Both the position numbers and the translations under genes were made by a program. A stretch of DNA of 64,000 nucleotides, from contig JAHGAU010000044.1 of NCBI GenBank assembly GCA_019925105.1, forward strand, positions 1-64,000, written 5' to 3'. The notes under the pieces were generated by a model that saw only the letters and a program-made list of their open reading frames with translations, had not been told where the DNA came from and did not search any database. Position 1 is the first letter of the stretch. Each line of letters starts with the position of its first letter. Positions 38,500 to 49,859 of the stretch are shown piece by piece. Source of the DNA: Niebla homalea (taxonomy: Eukaryota > Ascomycota > Lecanoromycetes > Lecanorales > Ramalinaceae).

Positions 38500-41400
38500 T
38501 CTGGTATCTATAGCCCTTTTAACCCCTTATTAAGTATAGTTTTCCCGCCGTTACTTTTTACCCCCGGGTTAACGGTAAGGTTTTTTAATTAAATCTTTAA
38601 CCCTTTTATTTATTTCTTTAATTAAACTAAATTATAGTAATAAGCCCGTAATTATTATAAATTTAACGGCCGTTTTAATACCTTTTTTATTAATAAATAT
38701 TTAACGATAATCGTTAATTTTTACTTTTTTAATTAATCCCGGTTTAAGTTCCTTAAATAGTAAATAAAAGATTAATATATATATAGCGTTCTACTTTCGT
38801 TATTTATATTCGTAATTAATATTAATCCGGTTATTAACGTATATAATAAAAAGGAAATAAATTAAGCTATTTTTATTTATCCGGAGTTAAATTATTAACG
38901 TATTATTATCTTTCTTTATAATCCCGTAACGCCGGAAATATTTATTAATAACTTTATTATTATTTAAAGCCGGGTATTATCGCCCTTAAAAGATTAATTC
39001 TTTATATTTACGTTAACGCTTTATTTATTTCTTTATAGTTTATAAGGTAATTATTATTAACTTCGCTTTTACGGTTTTCTTTTCTTTTACCGTTTTTACT
39101 TTAAATAAAAGTCCGTATATTTTTACGTTAATTTCTTAAACGTAAGTTAAATCGATTTTTTTCTTAACTTACTTTAATTTAACTTTTATAAAAAGGGCAA
39201 ATACCGTTTCTTTATGCCTTTTTATTTAAAACCTTTTATAATTTTAATAAATACGTTTATTCCCTATTAATATAATTAAATTTATATTTTTTAAGCTTTA
39301 TTTAAGCGATTATTTAATTAAAGGCCAGCTTCATTAATAATATAAAGACTTCGGATTTTAATATCGGGATAGGAGTCGTTTTATATATTTTATTTATTAT
39401 TTTTAAGTATTAATTTTAAACCTTTTATAATTGCCGGACAGGCTTTTTTTTATATTTAAGTATACCCTTAAGTACGTATTAAATAGCTATTATATACGTT
39501 AACGTAAGCTTTATAACCGCTTAATAAACGGTTTTAATATTCTATAAAATAGTTCCTTACGTTAACGCCATAAAATAAATAAGGCCTTTTTCTTATAAAA
39601 AATTTTTTTTTTAAACCTTTCTTATATAGTCTTTTTAATTTAATTTCTTATTAATTTATAAATTAAATATCTTAATATTAATTTCCGGTTTTATTATTAT
39701 ATTACTTAAGTTTACCGTAATTATTATATTATATAACTTTAAACTCTTTATTATATAAATAAACTTATACTTATATAAAGTAAATTAAGCTTTATATATC
39801 TTTACTTATTATAAATAAACTTTATAAGCTTATTTTAACTTTAAATAGTTTATATAAATAAACGTATTATAAATTAAAAGGTAAATATCGTTAATAAAAC
39901 CCTTTATTTAAACCTTTTATTTTAATTTTATTAAGTTTTTAATAAGTAAACCGTTAAAAAATAAAAGTAAGATTAAAGAAATAAATAATTTTTAAAGAAT
40001 CCTTATTATTGTAAGCTTTATTATACTTATCTTTTATTTTAGGCTGATTAATATCGTTCAGTTATTTAAAAAACTTTTTATTTAATTTATAAAAAAAAAT
40101 AAAACCCTTTTTTTCCGTAAATTATATAATAACCTTTAATAATTTATTTTATTAAACGCTTTTATAATATATAAAGAAAGAAGACTTATAACGTATTTCT
40201 TTTTATAATTTTATATTATATATATATTATCGATTAAGCCTTTAAGAGTTATTTCCGTCGATCGTTTTTTTCTTATTTTTATTTATTAATTAAAAAGTAA
40301 CTTATATTTTTTTACGTAATTATTTAAGATCTTTATAATTATTATCTTTAAAGCCTTTTTTAACGTATAAAAAAGTATTATAGGTTTATATAATTTTATT
40401 TTTAAATAATTTAACTTAACCGGCTTCTTAAGGATAATTATCTTAATTTCCTTAAATTTACGGGGGTAATATCCTATATTAAGGTAGGCTTAAAATAAGT
40501 AAATAAAGATTTTTTTAAATAACAACGTTATTATAAATAAAAACTTATTTAATATACCGTTAAGTTTAAGGGCCTTATTTTTCTTTAATTTATTAATCGC
40601 TTTAATTATTATCTCTTAAATTATTATCTTATTTATTATTATTAATTTAAAATATACGGTATTATCGATATTTATTAAGTTAGCTTCCGGTAATAAAGGA
40701 AAAAATACTTCTTTAAAAGCCTAAATCTTACCGTTAAAAGTATTTATTACTATACCGTTTAATCTTTTAAAGGTAAAAACTTAAAGATAAATTTGGGTTT
40801 TTTATTTTATTCCTTACCGTATTTTATTAACTTTTAAATATTATAAGGGGAAACCGTTAAGTTATATATTATAGCCCGGAAATACGTTTATTTAACCTTC
40901 CATATAAGTTTTTTTTTTAAGCTTTTTTTCAATTATTAAAGCGTTTCCCGGTTTCTATATTTAATAGTTTACTTTATAAACGCTTTTATTTTTATAATCG
41001 CCTTTATATATTTTTCGTTTTAATAAGTTTTAATTTTTTTAAACGGTTTTATTATTAAGATTATTACGTTAATTACTTTATTTAAAGCGTTTATTACTTA
41101 CTTTATAAAACGGTTAATTTATTTTTTATTATTAAGCCGGGAAAGCTTTATTAATTAAGATATTATTTTTATTACCTTTATAAATACCTTAGTTTCCTTA
41201 ATTGTCTTTTACGCTTATTTAAACGGTGGAGGTAGAGTTACATTAACGGACTAATTTAAAGTTATTTATATTAAGATATAATTTAAACCGTATTTTAAGT
41301 CCTTTTAAGGTTTATATATTATAATTAAGTTAATAATATTTTCTAAATTAAATATTAAGTTAATTATAATTTTAAGTTTATAACTTTTTTATATAATAGC

Positions 41401-42000
41401 TTTTTTCGGCGTTAATAATATGAAATTAAATTATATAATAATTATTAATAGTTCCTTAAATTTAATATAATTAATTATATAATTTTCTTTATTTTATTAA
41501 ACGTAATAAAAATTAAAGTCCTTTATTAAAAGGTACTTATTAAATACGTTTATAATATCCTTAAGTAATAAGATTATAAAGGGTTTTTTCTTATTAACCG
41601 ATAACGGATTATATATATTATAAATATTTAAATTGCCCTTAATATCCCCTTTTTATACGATCCAGAATATATATAGGTTCTTTTTATAATAAATAACGTT
41701 TTAGTTATTTATATTTAACTTTTTATTAATAAAGAAGTACGTTTATATTATTTTATTACCTTTAAAAGTTAAATAAAAATTATCTCCCGGATTAATTAAA
41801 GAATAAATATACGGATTATATAACGGTTTTTATATCGTTATAATATTAATATCCTTTACCTTTTTAAATTTAAATATTAATATTATAGCTTTAACTATTT
41901 CCTCGTATACGTTATATTATATTATCCTTAAAAACGTAAATATATTAAATATTAACGTTTATTAAGCTTTTTTTATTAATTTTTATTTATATAAATAGTT
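38500..42000 (-). pseudogene. LINE C ORF2 (endonuclease-reverse transcriptase) remnant
   Basis: The endonuclease block [KG]DFN lies near 41,508-41,530, the reverse transcriptase SYRPI region near 40,372-40,440 and the active-site block GFINDIYLL near 39,879-39,900. Boundaries are approximate. Many stops. Confidence 0.75.
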
Positions 42001-42099
42001 TTTTTTTAAAGTTAAGCGTTATTTATTTTAATTTTTTTATTATAATAATAATCTTAATTAGGCGGCCGGCCTTAAAAGTTAATATTATTATAAGCTTTC

Positions 42100-43838
42100 T
42101 TTTTTTTATATTATTAATTATTATACTTTATCCTTCTTTATTTAATAAGCTCCGTTTATATTTTAAGATCGTTTTTAATTACCTTATTAATTTAAGTTTA
42201 TATAAATTATAATATTAAATTTTAACCGCTATTTTAATCTTTTTACGTTAAGTCTCCTTTATTTTTACTATATACCGTAAGTCTTACGTTAAGTAACTAT
42301 TATTATTATACGTTATATATTTCGGTACGTTTTTCGTTAAACCCTTTATTATTAAATTAATATATTTATACGTATTATATTTTTTAATATATATCGCGTA
42401 TTTTATATTATTAAGGTACCTCGTAATAATATATTTATATTTTTAATATTTAAAGTATTAATAAATATCTATTGCCCGGTTTTAAGGTCTCGTTAATTTA
42501 AGGGATCCGCCCTTTATTACCCCTTTATTAAGGATATCGTTATATATCTTTATTAATATTACGCTTAAAATAATTATAGAATATCTCTTTATATAATTAA
42601 AAACGTCTAGCCTCTTTATTATAAAGGGAGATTATAATTAATGATTTTTAACCTAAAATAAAAAACCGTATTCTTTTTTTTTTTTTTTTTAAAAAATAAC
42701 TTCCCTTTCCTTCTTTATAAACCTTATTAAGTATATCCCGTTTACCGCGATAACGAAGAATTACTTTAATATTTTTACCGTTTTATACCCTTTTTTACCG
42801 GTTTATTTTTTTTAATTTTTTTAACTTTTCTTTCGTTTTTAATAAGGTTATATTAAGGAAAATATCCCCGCTTTATAGTTTATATATTGTAATAATTTAT
42901 TTTATTAATAGCTTTTTTATTATTTTAAACGTTTTAATTAATTATAACGGATTTATTTTTACCGTTATATTTTTCTTTTTTTCGCCCGATAATTATACGG
43001 TTATTATTTTCATTTTCTTTAATACCGCTATTTTCTTTTTTATTTTTATTTCCTTTATTATTAACGCCAGCGTTATCCTTACGGCTTTTATTATTTAGTT
43101 TATCCCCGCTTTTTTTTTTAAAGTTTCCCCCGTTATTTTTTTATTTTATATATATCCTTTTTATTTTTTTCCGTTTTTATCCGCCGGTGCTTTTATTATT
43201 ACCTTTTAAGCTTTACGTAGCTTCTTTAACTTCTTTAAATTTTTCCCCGTATTTATATAAAAGTCTTTTACCTTCCGTAGCCCGATTTATAGTATTAATT
43301 AGGTTTTTAACGTAATATCCTTTTATATAATTATAAAAAGGTTTTTTAACGTTTTTATTACTTTTTCCTTTATTATTTTTCCTTTACGTATTTAACGGTT
43401 ATTTCTTTTTATAATTTATTCTTATTTATTTAATATCTCCTTATTTTCTTTTAGTTTTTTCTTAATTTATATATATTTAATAAAGCCTTTTATGCCTCCG
43501 CTTATCCTTTATCCGTCCTTATATACCGTTTTCGTTCCTTCCGCTTTTTATTTATTACTTTTAATAATAATATCTTTACGCGTTATACGCGTCCTTTTAC
43601 GTATATCTTATTAACCATAAGCTCCTTATTCGATTTAAGGCCTTTTTATTTTATGTTTATTATATCGTTTATACGATATATTACTGCTTTTATTAACCTA
43701 AGCCGTTTACCCTTCCTTCCCCTTTATTTTTACTATTATTCCGCTTCCGCTTATCGTATTTAAGATACTGTCCTTACTGTTACTTAAGCTATATACGCGT
43801 ACATCGTTTCTGACCTCTGGGGTCCCGTTGTTCGCCAT
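42100..43838 (-). pseudogene. LINE C ORF1 (Gag-like) remnant
   Basis: It starts at ATG 43,838 with MANNGTPEVRNDVRVYSLSN, close to LINE B. It becomes unreadable after about 40 codons. The 3' end is estimated. Confidence 0.7.
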
Positions 43839-43869
43839 CCTTTCTTCTAATAATTTCATAGATTAATTT

Positions 43870-44206
43870 AATAAATACGTTTTACTTATAAATATTAATA
43901 TATATAATCTATATATATTTCGTAAGATTTATATTAATTATATATACGGAAACTAAATACTTATATGAAGGCTATTAAATAAGGCCGTAATTAAACGTTA
44001 ATATAATTTAAAAGTTAATAACTCTATTAATCGTTATAATTAATAATTATAAATATTAAATAACTTAAATAATAGCGGAGTTAATCGGAGTAATATATAT
44101 TAATAAGGGGTAAAGCTTTTAGCGTTTATTAAACGGTAATAATAAAGTAAAAGGCTTTATAACTTAAAAATAATAACTATTATATTTACTTACTTTCTTA
44201 ATTACC
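43870..44206. other. Decayed spacer, nothing identified
   Basis: About 340 bp of RIP-type AT-rich sequence between LINE C and the 44 kb repeat cluster. Confidence 0.5.
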
Positions 44207-44345
44207 GTATACGCCGACTTCCTTAATTATTATATACGCGACTTCCTTAATTACTATACGTATTGACTTCTTGAATATCGTATACGCGGACTTCCTTAAA
44301 TATCGTATATACCGACTTCTTCGAATATTATATACGCCGCTTCTT
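44207..44345. repeat. 24-25 bp minisatellite, six units
   Basis: Units of the type TATACGCCGACTTCCTTAAT, with GACTT at 44,216, 44,240, 44,265, 44,289 and 44,314 and a decayed unit near 44,339. Unlike the surroundings, the units keep CpG and differ by transitions. Confidence 0.85.
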
Positions 44346-44389
44346 TTAACTTACGACTTATAATAAGAGAATAAATAGCAATATTAACG

Positions 44390-44424
44390 TTGGATTATAT
44401 AACGTATATTATAGTCCAATACGG
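44390..44424. repeat. Small palindrome
   Basis: TTGGATTATA and TATAGTCCAA form inverted halves around a short centre, with one mismatch. It lies at the left border of the un-mutated island. Confidence 0.6.
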
Positions 44425-44545
44425 TATAGTGCGGTGCGGTATAGTACGGTGTAGTACGGCGGTATAGTACGGTGCGGTATAGTACGGTATAATGCGGCGG
44501 TGTAGGGTATATAGGGTACGCGGTGCGCGGTATAGTGCGGTGCGT
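44425..44545. repeat. G-rich CGGTATAGTA-type minisatellite
   Basis: Variants of CGGTATAGTACGGTG and CGGTATAGTGCGG recur about every 10-15 bp. There is no RIP signature. Open frames across it (44,384-44,602 minus and 44,492-44,677 plus) are by-products of the repeat. Confidence 0.8.
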
Positions 44546-44565
44546 AATGCAGCACTGGATCCCAG

Positions 44566-44656
44566 CCCCCGGATCCAGCCCCCGGGTCTCCCCCCGGGTC
44601 ACCCCCTAGAAACCCCCCCGGCCCCCCCTAGAGCCCCCCCTAAAATATTTCCCCCC
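44566..44656 (-). other. Cluster of C-runs, strong G-quadruplex potential on minus strand
   Basis: Eight runs of five to seven C on the plus strand (44,566-44,570; 44,579-44,583; 44,590-44,595; 44,602-44,606; 44,613-44,619; 44,622-44,628; 44,634-44,640; 44,651-44,656). On the minus strand these are closely spaced G-runs, which satisfy the G-quadruplex pattern several times over. Confidence 0.85.
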
Positions 44657-44675
44657 AAAATCTCAAAATGGTGTT

Positions 44676-44815
44676 AAAAGGGTGTTAAAAGGGTAGCAAA
44701 ATGATTATTTTTCCAAAAGGCTTTTTTTTAAAAAAGGCTTCAAATCTCAAAGTTTGATCAATAAGAATGGCATTTTGAGAATCAAATCATTTTGACACCC
44801 TTTTGACACCCTTTT
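44676..44815. repeat. 140 bp unit with 31 bp inverted ends, MITE-like
   Basis: The left arm 44,676-44,706 and the reverse complement of 44,785-44,815 match at 28 of 31 bases. Each arm holds the tandem AAAAGGGTGT repeated, followed by CAAAATGATT. The middle has a T-run and an A-run. It is not RIP-mutated. It could be a very short DNA-transposon derivative or just a hairpin; no target duplication was found at the arm ends. Confidence 0.6.
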
Positions 44816-45183
44816 GGGCCTTTGGTGGAAACCGGTAAGGTAATAAATAAGTATTTTATTTTTCTCTTTTTTCCTTTACCTTCTTAAGTAATAATATATA
44901 AATAATAACGATTATAATAAACCATTACCTCCCTTAATCATTTTCTTAAGACCAATATAATAAACCGATATAAAGATAGTATTAATAAACGGGTACGAGT
45001 TAAGCAATTATATATAATATTATCTTAAATACGTTAATAAAGAGAAATATAAAAATTTATAAAATAAAATTTAAATAAAGCTTATTTAAACGATTAAGTT
45101 TTCTTAAGATATACTTAAAGTTACGTAATGAACCTACTTAAAATATACTTAATAATAACGGGATTAAAAGAAACATTACAAGT
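44816..45183. other. Spacer, nothing identified
   Basis: CpA/TpG-containing sequence fades into RIP-mutated AT-rich DNA by about 44,850. No feature recognised before the LINE B target duplication. Confidence 0.5.
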
Positions 45184-45224
45184 ATATAAATAAAGGGATA
45201 TTGTAAATAAGAATATTTATAAGA

Positions 45225-46783
45225 ATGGCGACGAATAACGGGACCCCAGAGGTTCAAAACGATGTACGCGTGTATAGCTTAAGTAATAGTGAGGCAAATA
45301 CTTTAAGTGCGATAAGCGGAAGCGGAGTGGTAATGGAGGTAAAAGGGGTGGAAGGGTAAACGGCCCCTATTAACGGAAATAGTAATAATTTATACGGACG
45401 GCGTAATAACTATATAATAAAGAATTCTTAAATTAAATAAAAAGCTTATAATTAACGTGATATATATAAAAAAACGCATATAACTCGTAAAGGTAATATA
45501 ATTATAAGGGGTAAATAAAGGACGGAGGAAACGGGGATAATACGCGGTAATAAATAAAAGGTAAACGGGGGCGGAAAAGGCTTTATTAAATATATATAAA
45601 TTAAAAAAAAAGTTAAGCGAAAATAAAGAAGTATTAAGTAATTAAAAATAAATTACGAAAAAAAATAACCGTTAAACGCGTAAAAGGAATAAAATAAAGG
45701 AAAAGGCAATAAGAACGTTAAAAAGTTTTTTTATAATTAAATAAAAGGATATTATATTAAGAACTTAATTAATACTACAGATTAAGTTATAAAGGGTAAA
45801 AGACTTTTACGTAAAGGCAAAGGCGGGATTAAGGGATTTAAAAAAGTTACGTAAAACTTAAAAGGCGGCAATAAAAATACCGGTAAAAAGAGGCGAAAAA
45901 AATTAAAGAGGTTATATATGAAATAAAAGAACGACGGAAGAAGCTTTATGGATAAGGGTAAGGGTAAGTTAAGTAATAAGGGCTATAAAAATAGCATTTA
46001 TATCGGCGGTAAAAAAAAATTGGAAATTAAAAAGAAAATAGCGGTATTAAAAAAAAGGCGAAAATAATAATTATACGATTATTAAGTAAAAAGGAGAGGA
46101 ATATAGCTATAAAAACGAACCCTTTATAATTAATAAAGGCGTTTAAAATAATAAGGAGCCGTTAATAAAGTAAATTATTATGGTACGTAAACTATAAAGT
46201 AAGAATATTTTCCTTAATATAGCCTTATTAAAGGTAAAAAAAAAGCTTAAGAAGTCAAAAAGATAAACCAATAAAAAGGGATATAAAACGGTAAAGGTAT
46301 TAAGGTAATTATTTATTATTACGGTAAATAGGATATACTTAATAAAATGTATAAAAAAGGAAGGGGAAGTTATTTTAAGATAAATAAAAAGGGAGAATAT
46401 AGTCTTTTATCCCGGGTTAAAGATCATTAACTATAGTTTTCCCCCTATAATAAAGAAGCCAGATACCCTTAACCGGATAAAAAGGTACTTTACGGTTATC
46501 TTAAGTATAATATTAATAAGGATATATAGTAATATCTTTAATAAAAAGGTAATAAAGGATAAGTCCCTTAAATTAATAAAGCTATAAGATTAAATAGTAG
46601 ATATTTATTAATACTTTAAATATTAAGGGTACGAATATATTATTATAAAGTACCTTAATAATACGAAGTATATAATATACGCCGGAAGGTATAATACGTA
46701 TAAATACGCGGATTTAATAATGAAAAACTTAATAAAGAATACGCTAAAATACGTAATATATAAAAATAATAATTATTTAATAT
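45225..46783 (+). pseudogene. LINE B ORF1 (Gag-like) remnant
   Basis: It starts at ATG 45,225 with MATNNGTPEVQNDVRVYSLS and is readable for about 45 codons, then decays. It aligns with LINE C from 43,838 down to about 42,285. It is cut at 46,783 by the chimeric insertion, and the rest of ORF1 resumes at 49,558. Confidence 0.75.
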
Positions 46784-46860
46784 GATCAACGGCCTTATCT
46801 ACACCCATCAACGGCCTCACCTCCGTCGAGCCCGAGACGGCCTCGCCGGGGGACGGACGC
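46784..46860 (+). other. GC-rich un-mutated 5' end of the chimera
   Basis: About 77 bp with many CpA sites and the decamer TCAACGGCCT twice, 21 bases apart. No frame can be assigned. It looks like low-copy sequence that RIP did not reach. Confidence 0.6.
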
Positions 46861-47093
46861 ATTAAATAGGATAACGATTACTATTTAAGGGGTTTAAGTA
46901 TATATAGACTTATCGTTAATACGTTTTTTAAGAATAACGATTTATTTACTTAAATAATATTATTAAAAAACGTGTTTTTCAACGTATCTCGACCGGCGAT
47001 ATTAAGGGTTTAAGTCCCTTTTTATATTAATCGGATAATAATTAATTATAAACGTATTTAATACGTCCTTAAGTATAGGATAAAATAAAAAAG

Positions 47094-47325
47094 AGTTAAA
47101 GTTATATCGTTAATATTAATATTTAACTTTATAAAGGTTTAAGTCCTCCTATATATTTATTAAATATAAGCTTTAAGGTATTAATACGGGTACCCCCTTA
47201 ATTATAAAAATTAAAGTTATATTATTAATATTAATATTTAACCTTATAAAGGTTTAAGTTTTCCTTTATATTTATTAAATATAAACTTCGGGGTATTAAT
47301 ACGGATACTTTTTAAATTAAAAAAG
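47094..47325. repeat. 115 bp tandem duplication inside the chimera
   Basis: The block from TTAAAGTTATATCGTTAATA to ATTAATACGGGTACC is repeated with a period of 115 bp (TTAAA at 47,096 and 47,211). A degraded partial third unit follows to about 47,400. Confidence 0.8.
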
Positions 47326-47583
47326 ATATTAAAAAGATATCATTAATATTAATCCGCTTTAAAGTAATTCCGATACGGGTATCCTTTAATAAGAAAAAGC
47401 AGCGGGTTAAACTTAATACTTAAGTTAATTAAATAATACCCAGTTAAATATAAAGGAAATCGCTTATAAAAATTACCCGATTAAAAGGTTATTATATATC
47501 GTTTCTATAAGTTAAAGTTAATTTTACCCAGCCGAAACGTAAAGATTATTAATTATTAAATAAGGCACCTTTAAGGTATAAAC

Positions 47584-47682
47584 GGAACTTATATTCTTTT
47601 ATTTATTAATATAAGGATCCCGGGTATAACCCGGAACTTATATTCTTTAACGGGATGGATATAAGGACCCCGGATATACTTT
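47584..47682. repeat. 49 bp imperfect tandem duplication inside the chimera
   Basis: GGAACTTATATTCTTT and then ATATAAGGAYCCCGG recur with a 49 bp offset (47,584 and 47,633). Confidence 0.7.
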
Positions 47683-48239
47683 AATTAATAAAGTAGAAAT
47701 ACTATAATATTACTATTAATAAAAGTAATAATATAATAATCTTTATAAAGTACGGACGGTTTATAAGCGATAAGCTTAAACCTTAAGTTACTTTAATATA
47801 TAAAGGTTTTAAAAAAGACCTTAATAAGCAATACGAAGTAAATAAACCCTATAAAACGTAATAATTAATAGTAATTATTATTAAGACCGTTTAATTAATC
47901 TAAAAGGATAATATACGCGTATTAATATATATAAATAAAAGTAACTATTTAAATAAAACTTAAAACGGAATAAGGAATAAGTTAAAGCGGCGTAAAAATA
48001 CATAATTTTATTTAATTACGGTACGCTTAAGGAGTAAATAATAATTAATATAAGCGTTAATAAAATTATTTTTATTAACGATATAAAACCTTAAGCTATA
48101 AAAGTTAAACTTATTTATATATAAATAAATATTAAGTTAAAGCTAAAATTAAGCGACGGTTACCAGAAAAAGTCGTAAGGTATATAGCCGAATCGTGATC
48201 CAGTAATTATATAAAGGGGTAGAAACTGTGGTAAAGCCT

Positions 48240-49544
48240 AATAAGCAGGATGTCGATCTACTGAATTAGGCTGTTATCGCTTAGGCAAGGCTAAAGAGAG
48301 GTATATACCTAGTTACGTTAGTAGGAAACGGGCGGATCCGCCAGAATTTCAGTAAGTTTCGAGCCAAAGGGAGTAAATTAAAGATACTTATTTCCTTTCC
48401 TATTAAGATAAAGTAAGAATAAGTTAAGAAGGTAATTAATTTTACCGGTATCCCGGAAATTAACCTAAACGGGTATAAACTCCCGCTAAGCATAAGAAAA
48501 ACCGAGATTAAAAGGATTTAAAGAATGAAAACTATAATAATTACTTTATAAGTTATAATAAAGTAAATTAAACGTTAACGGAAGTATAAAGACTTTATAT
48601 TTTAAAGTTATCGTTATTTAGCTTTTAACGATAAAAAGATTATTAATAAGTATCTCCGTTATTATAATATTATAAAAAAAGATAATAACGTATTAATAAT
48701 TTAATTTTAAACGGGTAAAAATAGTTTAACTTATTTCTTATTTATTATATATACCGGGGGTCGGATAAACAACGGATATAAGTACGGATAAAAAAAGTAA
48801 AACGCTATATACGTCCTTATTTTTTATCTTTTATTTACGGAAGTTAAATTAAGATTTATTATAAAAGTTAATATATATAATTATTATTGAATATTATTTA
48901 TAAAGTAAAATATTTAAGTAACCGTTAAGTTTATAATATTTACCGGATTATTATTATAGTTTAACCTCGTTATAAAGATAAATAAAATTATTAAAGATTT
49001 TATAAAAAAAGGCCCGTTATTAATTAAGGAAGAAAAAGAAGAACGGAAATTAATTATATTAATTATATAAACCGGAAAGTATCTTTTATAGCTATAAGGA
49101 TATAATAATAGACGCTTATTAAAAGTTTTTAAAGGAGTTAACGGCAATAATAATATAAGAAAAATATATATTAAATATATAAGTATTAATAAGGATATTT
49201 AAAGGTATTATATAAGGTTAAAACAATATAAATATATAAAGGAACGGAAAAGCAACGAACTTAAGGATAATCCTTATAAGGATATAATTATAATATTATA
49301 GATATTCTTAAAAAAATTAAAATATAAAGAATATATAAATAGATTATTACTTTTTAAATAACCGTTAATATCCTTTATTTTAAAGGATAAAGGATAAAGG
49401 TTTAATAAACGCCGGTTTTTACCTTAACGTTATAAGTATCAGGTTTTTACGGTTATTAATAAGGCTAAAAGGCCGCGTATTAAGGAACGCCGGAATTAAC
49501 TTAGCTAGACCCGTAATATAAATCAATCAATCAATCAATCAATC
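48240..49544 (+). pseudogene. LINE ORF2 C-terminal end and 3' UTR carried by the chimera
   Basis: It aligns with LINE B 52,540 onward, including GGAAACGGGCGGATCCG (48,326 and 52,590), and with the 3' end of LINE A. The first ~100 bp keep TpG/CpA (GCTTAGGCAAGGCTAAAGAG), while LINE B is mutated at the same sites. It ends in (AATC)n at 49,521-49,544. Confidence 0.8.
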
Positions 49545-49859
49545 AATTATTTAATATAGGATTTATAGTATATAATAAGGATTAAGGAGACTTAATATAA
49601 AAAAATTAAAATAATAATTAAGGTTTAACGTTATAATTTATATAAATCTGGATTAATAAGGTAATTAAAAATAATTCTAAAATACGAACGGAGTTTATTA
49701 AATAAAGAAAAATAAAGTATAATAATTAATAATATAAAAAAGAGGAAACTTATAGTAATATTAACTTTTAAGGCCGGCCGCTTAACCGGGATAATCATTA
49801 TAATAAAAAAATTAAAGTAAATAATATTTAACCTTAAAAAAAGACCGTTTATATAAATA

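Larger units (their letters stand above)
38076..43857 (-). mobile_element. LINE C, full-length Tad-like LINE
   Basis: 5,782 bp on the minus strand with a 12 bp target duplication ATAGATTAATTT (38,064-38,075 and 43,858-43,869). The 3' tail at 38,076 is (AATC)n on the minus strand. The 5' leader before the ATG is 19 bp. Its 3' end (CTCGGTTATTTAACC near 38,140) groups it with D and E, while A, B and the chimera have CGCGGCCTTTTAGCC there. Heavily RIP-mutated. Confidence 0.93.
46784..49544 (+). mobile_element. Chimeric 2.76 kb retroelement with a LINE 3' end
   Basis: Flanked by a 13 bp duplication AATTATTTAATAT (46,771-46,783 and 49,545-49,557) and ending in six AATC units, so it inserted by LINE-type target-primed reverse transcription. 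Only its right part, from about 48,240, matches the LINE 3' end (compare 52,540-53,221 plus 59,008-59,583). The left ~1.45 kb does not correspond to LINE ORF2 or to anything else in the window. It begins with a GC-rich, un-mutated stretch (46,784-46,860) and contains its own tandem repeats. It may be a non-autonomous LINE relative, or a template-switch product joining another transcript to a LINE tail. Confidence 0.75.

Noticed and set aside
44384..44677. Overlapping open frames of 72 codons (minus) and 61 codons (plus)
   Set aside because: They run through the CGGTATAGTA minisatellite and the C-run cluster; the peptides are Pro/Arg/Tyr low-complexity by-products with no start context or homologue.
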